From contig CAJYTF010000013.1 of assembly GCA_913777665.1 (NCBI GenBank), positions 1 to 64,000 of the forward strand: a stretch of DNA of 64,000 nucleotides, read 5' to 3'. Numbering within the stretch: position 1 is the first letter of the stretch; every line of letters begins with the position of its first letter. A program made the position numbers and the translations under genes. This document shows, piece by piece, positions 44,352 through 54,476 of this stretch. Source of the stretch: an uncultured Myroides sp. (GTDB taxonomy: Bacteria > Bacteroidota > Bacteroidia > Flavobacteriales > Flavobacteriaceae). The notes beneath the pieces are model-generated. The model ran no database searches. It was not told the origin of the DNA and saw only the letters and a list, made by a program, of their open reading frames with translations.

Positions 44352-44711
44352 TTAATTTTTTAAGGTGAATGCAGTAAGTATAATCTGTTTGTAATCGTTG
44401 TTGAATTTTGTTTCAAAATCCTCTTCGGTAAAACCGTTTTCCATAAGAAGCTTTTTACATTCAGGTAACAACTTCATAGCCATATCCATTTGAACCTCTT
44501 CTTTTGATAAGTTTGCAGTAGCAGACTGATAATCTTTAGTTGTAAAGCTTTTCAATATGTTATCAATACGTACCTGTGTTTGTGTTCCGCTTTGCCTGTG
44601 AGCAAGCTGTTGTTGCTGTGGCTCATTCACAGAATTCTCCACATGAGCCTCACTTGTGCATCCGATAATGGCAAACGACGCACAAAAAAGAGTTAAAATT
44701 GTTCTTTTCAT
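44352..44711 (-). CDS. Hypothetical small lipoprotein
   Basis: A 119-residue protein with a lipobox ending at Cys18 (AIIGC), a Gln-rich linker (NEPQQQQLAHRQ) and a helical C-terminal half (TTKDYQSATANLSKEEVQMDMAMKLLPECKKLL). It is the first gene of a two-gene operon with the secreted protein that follows. The function is unknown. Confidence 0.7.
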   Translation of the reverse strand: MKRTILTLFCASFAIIGCTSEAHVENSVNEPQQQQLAHRQSGTQTQVRIDNILKSFTTKDYQSATANLSKEEVQMDMAMKLLPECKKLLMENGFTEEDFETKFNNDYKQIILTAFTLKN

Positions 44712-44901
44712 TTTTTATAATTTTAAGATTAGATTGTGAAATTAATTCTTAAAAAATAAATAAAACAATTGTTTATTAACTTATTAATCAGTATTTTATT
44801 ATCTAAATACCGTGCCAAAAACCAGTAAAAATTAAAATATTTCATTATAAAGTGAATTATTATTTACTTAGTTTTACGCATTAACTTAAAATTATGACAG
44901 T

Positions 44902-45735
44902 ATGAAAAAAACGCTTTTTCTTTTTGCTTTTTCGGCAATTGCACTGAGCTGCAGTGATGAACTTACGGAGTACCCGACTACTACAAAAAGCTCTCAAGAG
45001 TCTACTTCCGATTCTAATTACATGCCTCTGACAAATGATCCTACAGCATGGTATCAATCTCCTTACGACTACTCTTCCAGTTCCACTTTTGCACCGATCA
45101 GGGTAGATGTTATTAACGGTACTGCAGATGTGCAGTTTCAACTTAGGCTTCATCTATCCAACGGTTACTGGGATGGTACAAACAACGGCATCGTTACCCA
45201 TCCAAGCATCGGCCCTATCAACATAACTAACCCTGCTTACACTTCTCTTTTTACCGGTGCTGAATATGGCTTTATAAAATATTCCAATACTATCGGTGTT
45301 AATCCAGATCCTGTAACTTTAAATAATACAGTGACTTTCTATGATCCTACAAGTCCCGGCCTGCCTATTTACGGTGCCAATTCGTTTACTTTTACAGGAG
45401 CCGCCATATCACCCCAGGCGATTAATTTTATAAGAAGATTCGGGAAAATATTCAGAGTAGAATATATTTTAAGGGATTCCGCAAGTAATTCCGTAATAGC
45501 AAACGGTATGATGAATAACGGAGATGGAAAGATTGACCAGTATCCTGCACAGTGGACCAACATAATGAATATGTTTGGAAACACAGCCAAAGCCCATCTT
45601 CTTACAAATGAAATTGTCTACAACAATCCTACAAACGACAATGACACCCAAAGTTTTATAAACCCCTATACGGGCAACAGCTATAAAATTAAGTTCAGAA
45701 CATTCTTAGACCGAGTGGAAATTATGATCTACTAA
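44902..45735 (+). CDS. Hypothetical lipoprotein
   Basis: A 277-residue protein with a lipobox ending at Cys17 (AIALSC) and a Ser/Thr-rich linker (TTTKSSQESTSDS). The body is beta-rich, with conserved-looking Asp/Asn/Pro motifs (YWDGTNNGIVTHPSIGPINI, YGANSFTFTGAAISP). No family is recognised. It is divergent from the lipoprotein operon at 43.9-44.7 kb. The three genes may form a surface module. Confidence 0.7.
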   Translation: MKKTLFLFAFSAIALSCSDELTEYPTTTKSSQESTSDSNYMPLTNDPTAWYQSPYDYSSSSTFAPIRVDVINGTADVQFQLRLHLSNGYWDGTNNGIVTHPSIGPINITNPAYTSLFTGAEYGFIKYSNTIGVNPDPVTLNNTVTFYDPTSPGLPIYGANSFTFTGAAISPQAINFIRRFGKIFRVEYILRDSASNSVIANGMMNNGDGKIDQYPAQWTNIMNMFGNTAKAHLLTNEIVYNNPTNDNDTQSFINPYTGNSYKIKFRTFLDRVEIMIY

Positions 45736-45743
45736 AGCAACTA

Positions 45744-45776
45744 AAGACCACTCAGAAGAGTGGTCTTTTACTTTTA
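45744..45776. terminator. Bidirectional terminator
   Basis: AAAGACCACTC and GAGTGGTCTTT form an 11-bp stem around a 4-base loop, with T residues on the plus side and A residues on the other. It separates convergent genes. Confidence 0.75.
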
Positions 45777-45784
45777 TACTACGT

Positions 45785-48289
45785 TTATTTTTTAAGATAC
45801 TTATCAAACCACTGTTTGATCCTCTTGTCTGCATCGAGCTGGTTTTCCTTCTTCATCAAAACATGTCCTTCACCCGGGTAAAGCAGTAGTTCTGTTTCTT
45901 TTTTTAACCGCTTCATTGCCAAAAACATCATTACCGACTGCTGCCAGTTTATCTGATAATCTGCCCTTCCACTGATTAACAGTAAGGGCGTTTGAACTTT
46001 TACTATGTGTTCTATAGGAGAATTATCTGCATAGCTACCTGGCACCTCGTAGTATCCCCTGCCCATACGCCACTGCTGGGTTTCCATGCGCCACATATCA
46101 GCCTTGACCGTTTCCCAGTTTACGGTAAAGTAAAAACTTCTTAGGTCGGCTACTCCGGCGCTTGAAACTGCTGCCTTGAAACGGTTGGTCTGCGTGATGA
46201 TGAAGTTTGTTTCGTAGCCTCCGAAAGAGTGTCCGAAGATTCCCAACAATTCTTCATCTACAGGAAACCTCTTTATTACCTCATCAAGTACATCACGTAC
46301 ATTTTCTGCAGCAGAAATCCCCGTATTTCCCATTTCGTAGTAAATGTCCGGTTCAATTACAATGTATCCGTCTTCTATGTATTTGCGAACATTTATTTCA
46401 CCACCGATAATTTCGTATGGTGATGTGTAATGATGCCGCTTTTTATACTTTTTTTCATAGATATTGACTATCGCAGGGTATCTCTGACCTGATTTAAGAT
46501 TTTTTGAGAACCTTACTACCGCTCCCCTCTTTTTTCCCTGACTGTTACTAAAGCTTATGTACGTAGATCTAACATCGCCGGCTGCAGTATCGCTGGTGTT
46601 ACTGCTGTAAAGAAGCATAGCGGTTTTTTTTTTCAAATCGTACCTGTACAGCTGTGGCGGTGTATCTGCGCGTTCTCTGACATACGTAAAATAATCGCCA
46701 GACCATTGCATCTGACTCAAATGTGCTTCTTCTGATATCAAATCCCGTACGATGCCTTTCTCGTCGATGAGCGCAAAACCTTCTGCTGCATAATCATCTT
46801 TAACCCATTTTACAAGCAGGGTTCTACCTTGGGGAACCTCATTTTCGTAATTTAATGTAAAGTTCTTTTTTTGGGATTTAAAACTACTGTCGTCCACACT
46901 GTATCTGACACCTTCTTTTTTACCGTCGGTGATTTTACGCAACTTTCCGCTTACTGTATCAAGAAACCATATATCACGGTAACCATTAAAAACCAATGTA
47001 CTGCCCATTATACCGAATGACCTGTAGCCTTCGTCTTTTTTTACAGATGCAAATTCATTATCCAAATTATAAAACGTGTCATCCAAACCTTGGGTAAGGT
47101 TCACATGACGATTTGCAGCCGGATCATAATAAAACCAGTGGTGTCCTTTAAAATAGAAAAAGTACGGAAGACGGGCAGTCTGATACATGGTATAGTTTGC
47201 TCCCTTAACCATCCCTGCAAACTGTCGCAACCGCGTTTCTGTATCAACGGTATACAGTTTCACATCTGAAAACTGTTTTGAAAGGAACTCAGGATCGTCC
47301 ATTTCCAGTTCGTACACCCTGTTGTCGTAATCATTAATCACAAACTCGCTGTTTCTGTCTGTACCGCCCATGTCAATGATACGCTTTTGGGAAGTATCAA
47401 CAATAATAAATCGTTTGTCTGTCCGCCATTTTTTATCAGTTTCATTTACCAAATAGTTGTCTGCACCCTTCCAAACTTCCACCACCGCACCTTTATGCGC
47501 AGCTGCTACTACAGGAACAGTACCCAAAACGATGTAGCCGTTTTTAAGGAGTCTGGTTTTTCTAAAAAGCGTATCTGTTTTATAATTCCCATACGCGGTA
47601 TTAGCACCATATTGAAAAACTTTTTCCGCAGACATATCGTTAATCCTGAATATATGGATACTGTCTGCCTTACCAGCTATTGCGTAGGCATTGGGCACCG
47701 ATTCATGTGTAAGTATTTTTTTTACGCTGTAACCGGGAGGTATCCCCTGCAGCAGCTTTTTCGCCCGGAATATTTCCGTGTCCCAGCGTGTGATTCCGTT
47801 GAGGGTATCTAACAGGTACAGCTGTCCATCCTCTGTATGGAACCAACCTTTTATATTATCAAAAGTTTTTGTCTGCTCGGTACCTCCATGAATAATGGTT
47901 AACCTTTCTCCTCCATTATGTTCCACAATAACATGGGATGATCCCCCGATACGTTCCAGCCTGGTTACCCTTTTTAGAGAATCGACTGCAGAACGATTAA
48001 AATTCACCGTGTACAATATACTGTCGGTATAATTATGCGCCATCAAGAACCTTTCTGTGAGTACGGTTTCTGCATTGATCCCGGGCAGTATATAGTCTTT
48101 ACCCCGTTTTAAATCTTTCATCATCAAAGCGCTTTTACCGTTCACAAAGCTGTAGAAAGAAACCACCTCACCGGACTTTACCACCTTATCATTCAGCAGC
48201 ATTTCATGCGCAGCAGGTACCTCTTGTGCAAACAGTGGGGAAAAGGCTGCAATGCATGCAACCGTACAATATAAAAATATTTTCCTCAT
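45785..48289 (-). CDS. S9 family prolyl-oligopeptidase-like peptidase
   Basis: An 834-residue exported serine peptidase with a signal peptide ending near PLFAQ. The N-terminal 550 residues form a beta-propeller-like domain. The C-terminal alpha/beta hydrolase domain carries GHSFGGYETNF (nucleophile Ser near residue 687), SGRADYQINW (Asp near 776) and GEGHVLM (His near 807). It follows the SusD gene after an 11-base gap in the same direction, so the locus probably imports and degrades peptides. Confidence 0.9.
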   Translation of the reverse strand: MRKIFLYCTVACIAAFSPLFAQEVPAAHEMLLNDKVVKSGEVVSFYSFVNGKSALMMKDLKRGKDYILPGINAETVLTERFLMAHNYTDSILYTVNFNRSAVDSLKRVTRLERIGGSSHVIVEHNGGERLTIIHGGTEQTKTFDNIKGWFHTEDGQLYLLDTLNGITRWDTEIFRAKKLLQGIPPGYSVKKILTHESVPNAYAIAGKADSIHIFRINDMSAEKVFQYGANTAYGNYKTDTLFRKTRLLKNGYIVLGTVPVVAAAHKGAVVEVWKGADNYLVNETDKKWRTDKRFIIVDTSQKRIIDMGGTDRNSEFVINDYDNRVYELEMDDPEFLSKQFSDVKLYTVDTETRLRQFAGMVKGANYTMYQTARLPYFFYFKGHHWFYYDPAANRHVNLTQGLDDTFYNLDNEFASVKKDEGYRSFGIMGSTLVFNGYRDIWFLDTVSGKLRKITDGKKEGVRYSVDDSSFKSQKKNFTLNYENEVPQGRTLLVKWVKDDYAAEGFALIDEKGIVRDLISEEAHLSQMQWSGDYFTYVRERADTPPQLYRYDLKKKTAMLLYSSNTSDTAAGDVRSTYISFSNSQGKKRGAVVRFSKNLKSGQRYPAIVNIYEKKYKKRHHYTSPYEIIGGEINVRKYIEDGYIVIEPDIYYEMGNTGISAAENVRDVLDEVIKRFPVDEELLGIFGHSFGGYETNFIITQTNRFKAAVSSAGVADLRSFYFTVNWETVKADMWRMETQQWRMGRGYYEVPGSYADNSPIEHIVKVQTPLLLISGRADYQINWQQSVMMFLAMKRLKKETELLLYPGEGHVLMKKENQLDADKRIKQWFDKYLKK

Positions 48290-48300
48290 CTCGTATCTAT

Positions 48301-49674
48301 TTAGTACCCCGCATTCTGTGGCAGCAGGTTAGGATTCAACAACAGTTCGTTTTCCGGGAGTGGGAGTATTTGCAACGCTGCCCTCCAGTTCGGTTTTGTT
48401 TCCAACAGATCGCCCAACCTACCCAAACGTTTCAGATCATAAAACCGATGACCGAACTCACAGAAGAACTCGGCCCTCCGTTCGTTTAAAACCGCGTTTA
48501 CCACCTGCTGTGTTTCATAATAGGCTACCTGCCCTAACCCCCTGCTGCTTCGTATGGTATTGAGCCTGCCGTTTGCCGTATCCCAGTCGGCAAGATGTGC
48601 TGCAGCCTCTGCGGCAATAAGGTACTGTTCTTCAATTCTAAGCACAACCGAATATTCTTTAGAAGCAGTACTGCCGCTTCCTCCCCTTACGGTATATTTA
48701 AATGCATGCGCATTCATACGGTCGGTTCCCAAAAATTTAATCCAATGTTCATTACGCAGATCATCTGTTTCAAAACTATTCAAGAGGCTTTGGGAAAGTC
48801 TTGATTCGGGAGCCGGAAGTGCTTCAAAAATATATGTATTCGCCTCTATGGCATTGAGACCGCCGATTTCGGGTTTAAACTGCCATATTGCACTTGTGCT
48901 TTCCTTTAAGAAAAGGTTTTCCAACTGTTCCGGTTCGTAATCCGCGGTATTAATTACCGTTTCGGCATACTGCAGTGCAAGCGGCCAGTTTTCGGTATAA
49001 AGATACATACGTGCAAGAAAAGCCTGTACGGCACCTTTGTTTATACGTACCCTTTCGGCAGAAGCATACTGTTGTGGCACCAGTTCTTCCGCCTGTTTTA
49101 AATCGGCAACCGCCAACTGCATTACCTCTGTCACACCAATTTTTCCTACTTTCCTGTTTAGTTCATAATCGGTCACTGTTACGTATGGAACATCACCGAA
49201 GGTCTGTGCCAGATAAAAGTGAAGTATTGCCCTTACGGCAAGAGCTTCGCCCTTAATCTGGTTTTTCATCGCGTCTGACATCAGTTCAGACTGTTCTACC
49301 CCTTCCAATACCGCGTTCACGTGGTAAATTTGTTTATAGGAACTGTTCCATAAGTTTGCAACCGCTTCATTGGAAGGCATTACCGAATGCTCGAAAAAAT
49401 TGCGGTAATAAATGGCTGTAGGATTGGTTACGTCAAGATCGTCTGCATAACATGCCAGCAGAAAACCGATTCCGTCTGTCTTTCCATTTAAAAAGCCGTT
49501 CATGCGCAGATTGCTGTAGGTATTTACCCAAGCGGCTTCTGCAAGCTTATCATCATTGAAAACGGCCACGCTGCCCATCTGGTCTTTAGGCATGTCCACT
49601 TCCAAAAAATCTTCGCAGCCTACCATTACCGCTACCGCTGCAAGCATAACTATATAATTACAAAAATTTTTCAT
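48301..49674 (-). CDS. SusD/RagB family outer-membrane lipoprotein
   Basis: Surface lipoprotein that closes over a SusC transporter and binds the nutrient. The lipobox ends at Cys20 (VMVGCEDFLE). The family signatures include NLWNSSYKQIYHVNAVLEG, AEALAVRAILHFYLAQTFGDVP-like residues (GEALAVRAILHFYLAQTFGD) and RRAEFFCEFGHRFYDLKRLG near the C terminus. The 457 residues are normal. It lies 19 bases after the SusC gene. Confidence 0.95.
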   Translation of the reverse strand: MKNFCNYIVMLAAVAVMVGCEDFLEVDMPKDQMGSVAVFNDDKLAEAAWVNTYSNLRMNGFLNGKTDGIGFLLACYADDLDVTNPTAIYYRNFFEHSVMPSNEAVANLWNSSYKQIYHVNAVLEGVEQSELMSDAMKNQIKGEALAVRAILHFYLAQTFGDVPYVTVTDYELNRKVGKIGVTEVMQLAVADLKQAEELVPQQYASAERVRINKGAVQAFLARMYLYTENWPLALQYAETVINTADYEPEQLENLFLKESTSAIWQFKPEIGGLNAIEANTYIFEALPAPESRLSQSLLNSFETDDLRNEHWIKFLGTDRMNAHAFKYTVRGGSGSTASKEYSVVLRIEEQYLIAAEAAAHLADWDTANGRLNTIRSSRGLGQVAYYETQQVVNAVLNERRAEFFCEFGHRFYDLKRLGRLGDLLETKPNWRAALQILPLPENELLLNPNLLPQNAGY

Positions 49675-49693
49675 GTTGATCTGTTTTAGGGGT

Positions 49694-52684
49694 TTAAAAA
49701 TTAAGCATAAATCCTGCCGCTACGGTCCTGAAAGCCGGCATAAGCGCACCAACCGTTTCGGGATCACTGCCCCAAAAGCGGGTAAAAGTTACCAGGTTGA
49801 ATCCCTGCAGGTAAACCGAAGCACCCACCTTACCCGATATGAAAGGAGGTAATGCGTACATAAGCTGTGCAGACTTCAACCTGATGTAGGACGCATCTTG
49901 AATAACGGCGTTACTTGCCCTATACTCTATTGATTTTTGATATGCCTGAGAGTCCCAACCTGTAGAAGGTTTCTGGTAAGAAGCATTTGGATTATCGGCA
50001 GAAAAATAGTCAGCCGCGCGTGCAGGTACATTTCTCGCTATACCCAGCAGGTCACCGTAAAAGTCCGGTGTATATGCCGTTTGCTTTACAAACTGGAACA
50101 GCACATCAAGCGACCAATTTTTGTACTGTATGCGGTTGGATATCCCTCCAAACATGCGCGTTCCCACATCTACAGCCATTGTTCTGTCTTTTTGGGTGAT
50201 CTCCCCGTCATTGTCTACATCTTCAAAACGGTACAGCCCTGTTTCCGGATCAATTCCCAAATAGCGGTATACTTTACGAATGGTCGTAGGCTTTCCTATT
50301 TCGTATATTCCGGCATAGGTTGACTGGTCTAAGTTTGGGAATGCTACCAGTCTGTTGCGTGGAATACTTAGATTCAGATGGGTACTCCATTGGAAATCAC
50401 CCTTGTTTATATTGGCTGTTTTCAGACCAAATTCCCATCCCGAATTTTCCACTGTTGCGCCCAGGTTTGCCTGTACGCTGGAAAACCCTGTTGTTGCCGG
50501 CAACGGTATACCGACCAGCTGGTTAGACGAGCGGTTGCGGTACCATGCAACAGATGGTGCCAGCCTGCCGTTAAACAGTTCCAATTCCAAGGCTGCTTCC
50601 ATTTTTTTTGTAGTCTCCCAACTGAAATCGGGATTGTACAGGCGCAAAGGTTCCAGCCCCATGTTACCGTCGTATTTATACGGACTAATTCCAAAGGTGT
50701 TTAAATACTGGTAATCACCAATGAGGTCGCTCCCCGCAATACCATAACTGGCACACAGTTTTCCAAAGTTTAACCACGAACTGTTTTCCAATGCATTTTC
50801 ACGGCTAAAGAGCCACGCAGCACCCACGGCTCCGAAATTCGCAAAACGGTTGTTGGTTCCGAAACGGCTGGAACCATCGCGACGTGCGGTGACATTTACT
50901 ATATATCTTTCCAGGTGGTTGTAGTTCATTCTGGCAAAAACCGCCATATAGCGGTAAGTTGTTTCGGTATCGCGGGTTATCTGCTGGTTCGCAGCATTTG
51001 CCAGATTCATTATAAAATCATTTGATGTAAAATTTGATGCCGTTATGCTCTTGCCTTGCTGTCTGCGCTCTTCAAGGGTAGCACCCGCCAGAAGAGACCA
51101 GAATCCTTTGGTGCCGGAACTGCTCCAACTAACCTTAGGTTCAAACACCCAGGTATCCCTTAAAAATTCTGACAGCACCGTTGAAGAATTTCTGCTGGTG
51201 ACACCATACGCCGGATTGTAAATGGTACTTGGCAGCGTGGTACGTTCTTCCATATCTGTATGAGAGGTTCCCGTATTTATGCTTACTGCGAGTTTATCTG
51301 TAAGATTGTAAGAAAGTGTAAGCTGCGTAAGCAGGTCGTTGTTCTGCATAAAATACTGCGCATTCAGTTTTGCCATGGGGTTATCAAACGTATTACCTGC
51401 CCAATTTAAATTTCCTTCCTCATCATAAAGTGCGGGAGCATTGGGAGCTGTAAATACATTACTTACAATATCTGCAGCCATTACGTGATTTTTCTGCCTG
51501 CTTTTCTGTACGTTGGCCTGTAATGAAAACCGATCGTCTTTTGACTTGTGGTTCACATTCAATAAAAAATTTGTCCGTCTGTATCCAAAATCTCCAGGAA
51601 CTACCATTTGATCGCCGCGGTTGCTTCCGCTTAGCAGATACGACGTGCGCCCCGTACCACCGCTTAGGGAGAACTGGGTATTTTGCGACACCGCCCTGCC
51701 CCCCGTAAAGGCTTTCTGCCAATCGGTATAGCGGTTGAGATCCCATGTACCGTTTACATCGTAATCGTATTCGGTAGGTTCAATTCCATCGTTTGTAAAG
51801 GCATCGCGCCTCATTTTTAAATATTGCTGCGTATCCATAAGATTCATCTGCCCTGTAACAGTACTTACAGATGTTGTTGACTGCAGGGAAAAAGATGTTT
51901 TGTCGGCAACGCCCTTTTTAGTGGTAATCAACACCACACCGTTACTTCCCCGTGAACCGTAAATAGCGGTAGCGTCGGCATCCTTCAAAACTTCGATGCT
52001 TTCGATATCGTTTGGATTGATGCTGTTGAGCGGGCTTATATTACCGGCAAACACAGCTGCTGAAAGATTTATGTCTGATGCGGACTGTGAGGCATAAGGA
52101 ACACCGTCAACGATATACAGGGGCGCATTACCCTCGGTTCGTAAACTGTTGCGCCCCCTGATCTGTATATCGAAGCCGCCGCCGGGGGTACCGCTGCTCT
52201 GCGTAATGTTCACCCCTGCCATACGTCCCTGCATTGCGGCCAGCGGGTTGGCAACTGGTTGCTGAACAATTTCCTTTGCAGTAATTTTAGAGATGCTTCC
52301 GGTTCGTTCCTTGTCTTTTACGCTGTAATACCCGGCATTAATGACTACCTCATCGAGCATATCATCGTCTGCGGTAAGCGTAACGTTGAGTACCTTGCCC
52401 GTGACACGGACAGTGTGTGTTTTAAAACCGATGTGTTCAAATACGATGACTGCATTTGGTGCGGTTTCCAGGGAATAGAAGCCCTGTTCATTGGTCTGGG
52501 TACCATTATCGGTGTTTTGCTGCCACACGGTTACACCTTCCATTGGTGTACCGTCGGCAGTTTTTACCACGCCGCTCAAAACCATGGTTTCCTGCGCGTG
52601 TAGTTTGCTGCTGTTAAAGAATAGTAGTAATAGCAACACCCACATTAGGGGTACAGCAAGTGCTGCAAAAGTAATTTTTTTCAT
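49694..52684 (-). CDS. SusC/RagA family TonB-dependent transporter
   Basis: A 996-residue outer-membrane transporter. After a signal-like segment it has a carboxypeptidase-D regulatory-like domain (VLSGVVKTADGTPMEGVTVW), a plug with the SusC motif DDMLDEVVINAGYYSVKDKERTGSIS, QGRMAGVNI and IRGRNSLR, and a long 22-strand barrel. The PLYIVDGVPY and SIEVLKDADATAIYGSRGSNGV stretches are classic RagA/SusC. With SusD and an S9 peptidase it most likely imports peptides rather than glycans, because no glycoside hydrolase is nearby. Confidence 0.95.
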   Translation of the reverse strand: MKKITFAALAVPLMWVLLLLLFFNSSKLHAQETMVLSGVVKTADGTPMEGVTVWQQNTDNGTQTNEQGFYSLETAPNAVIVFEHIGFKTHTVRVTGKVLNVTLTADDDMLDEVVINAGYYSVKDKERTGSISKITAKEIVQQPVANPLAAMQGRMAGVNITQSSGTPGGGFDIQIRGRNSLRTEGNAPLYIVDGVPYASQSASDINLSAAVFAGNISPLNSINPNDIESIEVLKDADATAIYGSRGSNGVVLITTKKGVADKTSFSLQSTTSVSTVTGQMNLMDTQQYLKMRRDAFTNDGIEPTEYDYDVNGTWDLNRYTDWQKAFTGGRAVSQNTQFSLSGGTGRTSYLLSGSNRGDQMVVPGDFGYRRTNFLLNVNHKSKDDRFSLQANVQKSRQKNHVMAADIVSNVFTAPNAPALYDEEGNLNWAGNTFDNPMAKLNAQYFMQNNDLLTQLTLSYNLTDKLAVSINTGTSHTDMEERTTLPSTIYNPAYGVTSRNSSTVLSEFLRDTWVFEPKVSWSSSGTKGFWSLLAGATLEERRQQGKSITASNFTSNDFIMNLANAANQQITRDTETTYRYMAVFARMNYNHLERYIVNVTARRDGSSRFGTNNRFANFGAVGAAWLFSRENALENSSWLNFGKLCASYGIAGSDLIGDYQYLNTFGISPYKYDGNMGLEPLRLYNPDFSWETTKKMEAALELELFNGRLAPSVAWYRNRSSNQLVGIPLPATTGFSSVQANLGATVENSGWEFGLKTANINKGDFQWSTHLNLSIPRNRLVAFPNLDQSTYAGIYEIGKPTTIRKVYRYLGIDPETGLYRFEDVDNDGEITQKDRTMAVDVGTRMFGGISNRIQYKNWSLDVLFQFVKQTAYTPDFYGDLLGIARNVPARAADYFSADNPNASYQKPSTGWDSQAYQKSIEYRASNAVIQDASYIRLKSAQLMYALPPFISGKVGASVYLQGFNLVTFTRFWGSDPETVGALMPAFRTVAAGFMLNF

Positions 52685-52956
52685 ACTTTTGTAATGTTAG
52701 TTAATAATTAATTGACTTTTATCCCTTCTGCGAAGCGCCAACTTTTGATAGAGGGGATTTTTTTAACCTGCGAGGTTTTGGAAACCTTGTAGGTTTATGT
52801 TTTAATTTTAGTTTTTAATCATCATTCTTTTATTTACGATTACTGGACTATTTGGGATATTAATCTCATTTAGTTGTACTATGAACATTTCGGTTTCTCT
52901 GTACTTTTTAAAGATAAAAAGTACCAAAAATCTTTTTTTGGGTCTTGCCTCAGCTC

Positions 52957-53052
52957 AAAAATGATTGAGCTATTCCTGTAAAGCTATCTGATCGTATCGT
53001 CGCTCTGCTCCCCGATCATCTCACGCTTTAGTCGTCGGCTCAATATCATTTT
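52957..53052 (+). repeat. Bulged palindrome copy R5
   Basis: AAAATGATTGAGC pairs with GCTCAATATCATTTT (53038-53052) with a two-base bulge. The interior CTGATCGTATCG..CCCCGATCATCT is nearly the same as in R11. Confidence 0.65.
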
Positions 53053-53250
53053 CTCACTAATGGCGCTTTGATTCGTGCTAATAGATCAATCCGAGTTTTC
53101 ATGCTGCATCCGCTCCATGCAGTGGTTCGACGCTTCCCGAGAATCGGGACAGGCTAATTAAAATCTGATACTGCTTGGTTTATACTCCTACTCTCTTTCA
53201 AATCAAAATCCTGATGTTCAATTATTCCAGATTTGAAAAGCGACATTATT

Positions 53251-53354
53251 TTTTCAACGAGTGTCAACTCTTTGAAGAAAAGGTGTAGATCAAATACGAC
53301 CGTAGGGAGCGATTATTTGATCTCCTTTTCAAGAAGTTTGTTGACCGTTGAAAA
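53251..53354 (-). repeat. Bulged palindrome copy R6 (inverted)
   Basis: TTTTCAACGAGTGTCAAC pairs with GTTGACCGTTGAAAA (53340-53354) with the extra bases AGT. The inner stem is GATCAAATA/TATTTGATC. The loop is CGACCGTAGGGAGCGAT. Confidence 0.8.
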
Positions 53355-53510
53355 GATAGAGTCTTGATCTTTTGTAACTTTTACATCAAGGTAAAAGTTA
53401 AAGACAACTGCTAAAGCTGAATTTTCGTATATCTCCAAATCTGGTTTCAATGGACTCAATTTTTCTTCTTTTGACGCACCAAAGAAGCAAAGTGCTTTAT
53501 TGCGGCGATC

Positions 53511-53612
53511 TTTTAATCGGTCGAAATTCACTTTTGAAGCTACCAGATCGAAACGGTGCTTTGCACCCCGATCTGCTTACGCTCCATGCAGTGTTTCGAC
53601 GCTCGATTAAAA
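53511..53612 (+). repeat. Bulged palindrome copy R7
   Basis: TTTTAATCGGTCGAAA pairs with TTTCGACGCTCGATTAAAA (53594-53612), a perfect 16-bp match apart from the AGC bulge. The inner stem is GATCG/CGATC around AAACGGTGCTTTGCACC. Confidence 0.85.
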
Positions 53613-53699
53613 CCTCATACCGCTTGGTTTATAGTCCTATTGTCTTTCCAATCAAAATACTGATGTTCAATTATTCCAGATTTGAAAAGCGACATTATT

Positions 53700-53851
53700 T
53701 TTTCAGCGAGTGTCAACTCTTTGAAGAAAAGGTGTAGATCAAATACGACCGTAGGGAGCGAAATCGCAGATTCATGAATACCATATCATTAAATAAGCGA
53801 TAATGAATAATATTTGATCTCCTTTTCAAGAAGTTTGTTGACCGTTGAAAA
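53700..53851 (-). repeat. Bulged palindrome copy R8 (inverted, loop enlarged)
   Basis: Arms TTTTCAGCGAGTGTCAAC and GTTGACCGTTGAAAA as in R6, but the apical loop has about 48 extra bases (53761-53809), including ATTCATGAATACC. Confidence 0.8.
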
Positions 53852-54281
53852 GATAGAGTCTTGATCTTTTGTAACTTTTGTATCAAGACAAAAGTTAAAA
53901 AAAAGTCTTACTAATCCTGATTATTCTACTAATCACTATTTTAATCAAAGAACAAATTTTACTTTAACAAGAGCTTCGGCACATAACTTCCTCCGTTTTT
54001 TTAACTACTTTCAATAAACTAACCTTTGTATAAATTAATATTCCATTATGGTTTGGAAGTCGTTATGTGCTTGGCTCCGACCTTAGCAAACTACTTTTTT
54101 GTATTATGATTCGGTTTTAGTTGTAAGGTTTTATCTTTTTTATTTTTTGTTGTTATCTTGAACGGTATGTAATGGAGTGAAAGATCTCTTTCAATTTCCA
54201 ATCTCCACTGTTCGTGATTGATGCATTTCAGTTTTTCTCTTCTTTGATGCACCAAAGAAGCAAAGTGCTTTTATTGCGGTC

Positions 54282-54392
54282 AAGCTTTTAACGGTCAAAA
54301 TCTTGTTTGTTGCCTAGTCCATCGGAACGATCGCTCCGCGACCCGATGTTCCTTAACGCCAACTTCACCGTTTTGACGCTCGTTTAAAGCTT
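54282..54392 (+). repeat. Bulged palindrome copy R9
   Basis: AAGCTTTTAACGGTCAAAA pairs with TTTTGACGCTCGTTTAAAGCTT (54371-54392): one mismatch plus the AGC bulge over 19 bp. The arm extends further (AAGCTT) than in other copies and still pairs. Confidence 0.85.
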
Positions 54393-54476
54393 AATACCGC
54401 TGGGTACATACTCCATCTGTGTTGTCAATCGAAATCCTATTGTTGAACTAATCTGGATTTGTAAAACGACATTATT

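Noticed and set aside
53313..53531. A 72-residue minus-strand frame in repeat region III
   Set aside because: Its sequence is made of palindrome arms R6 and R7 and the spacer between them, so it is repeat DNA that happens to be open.
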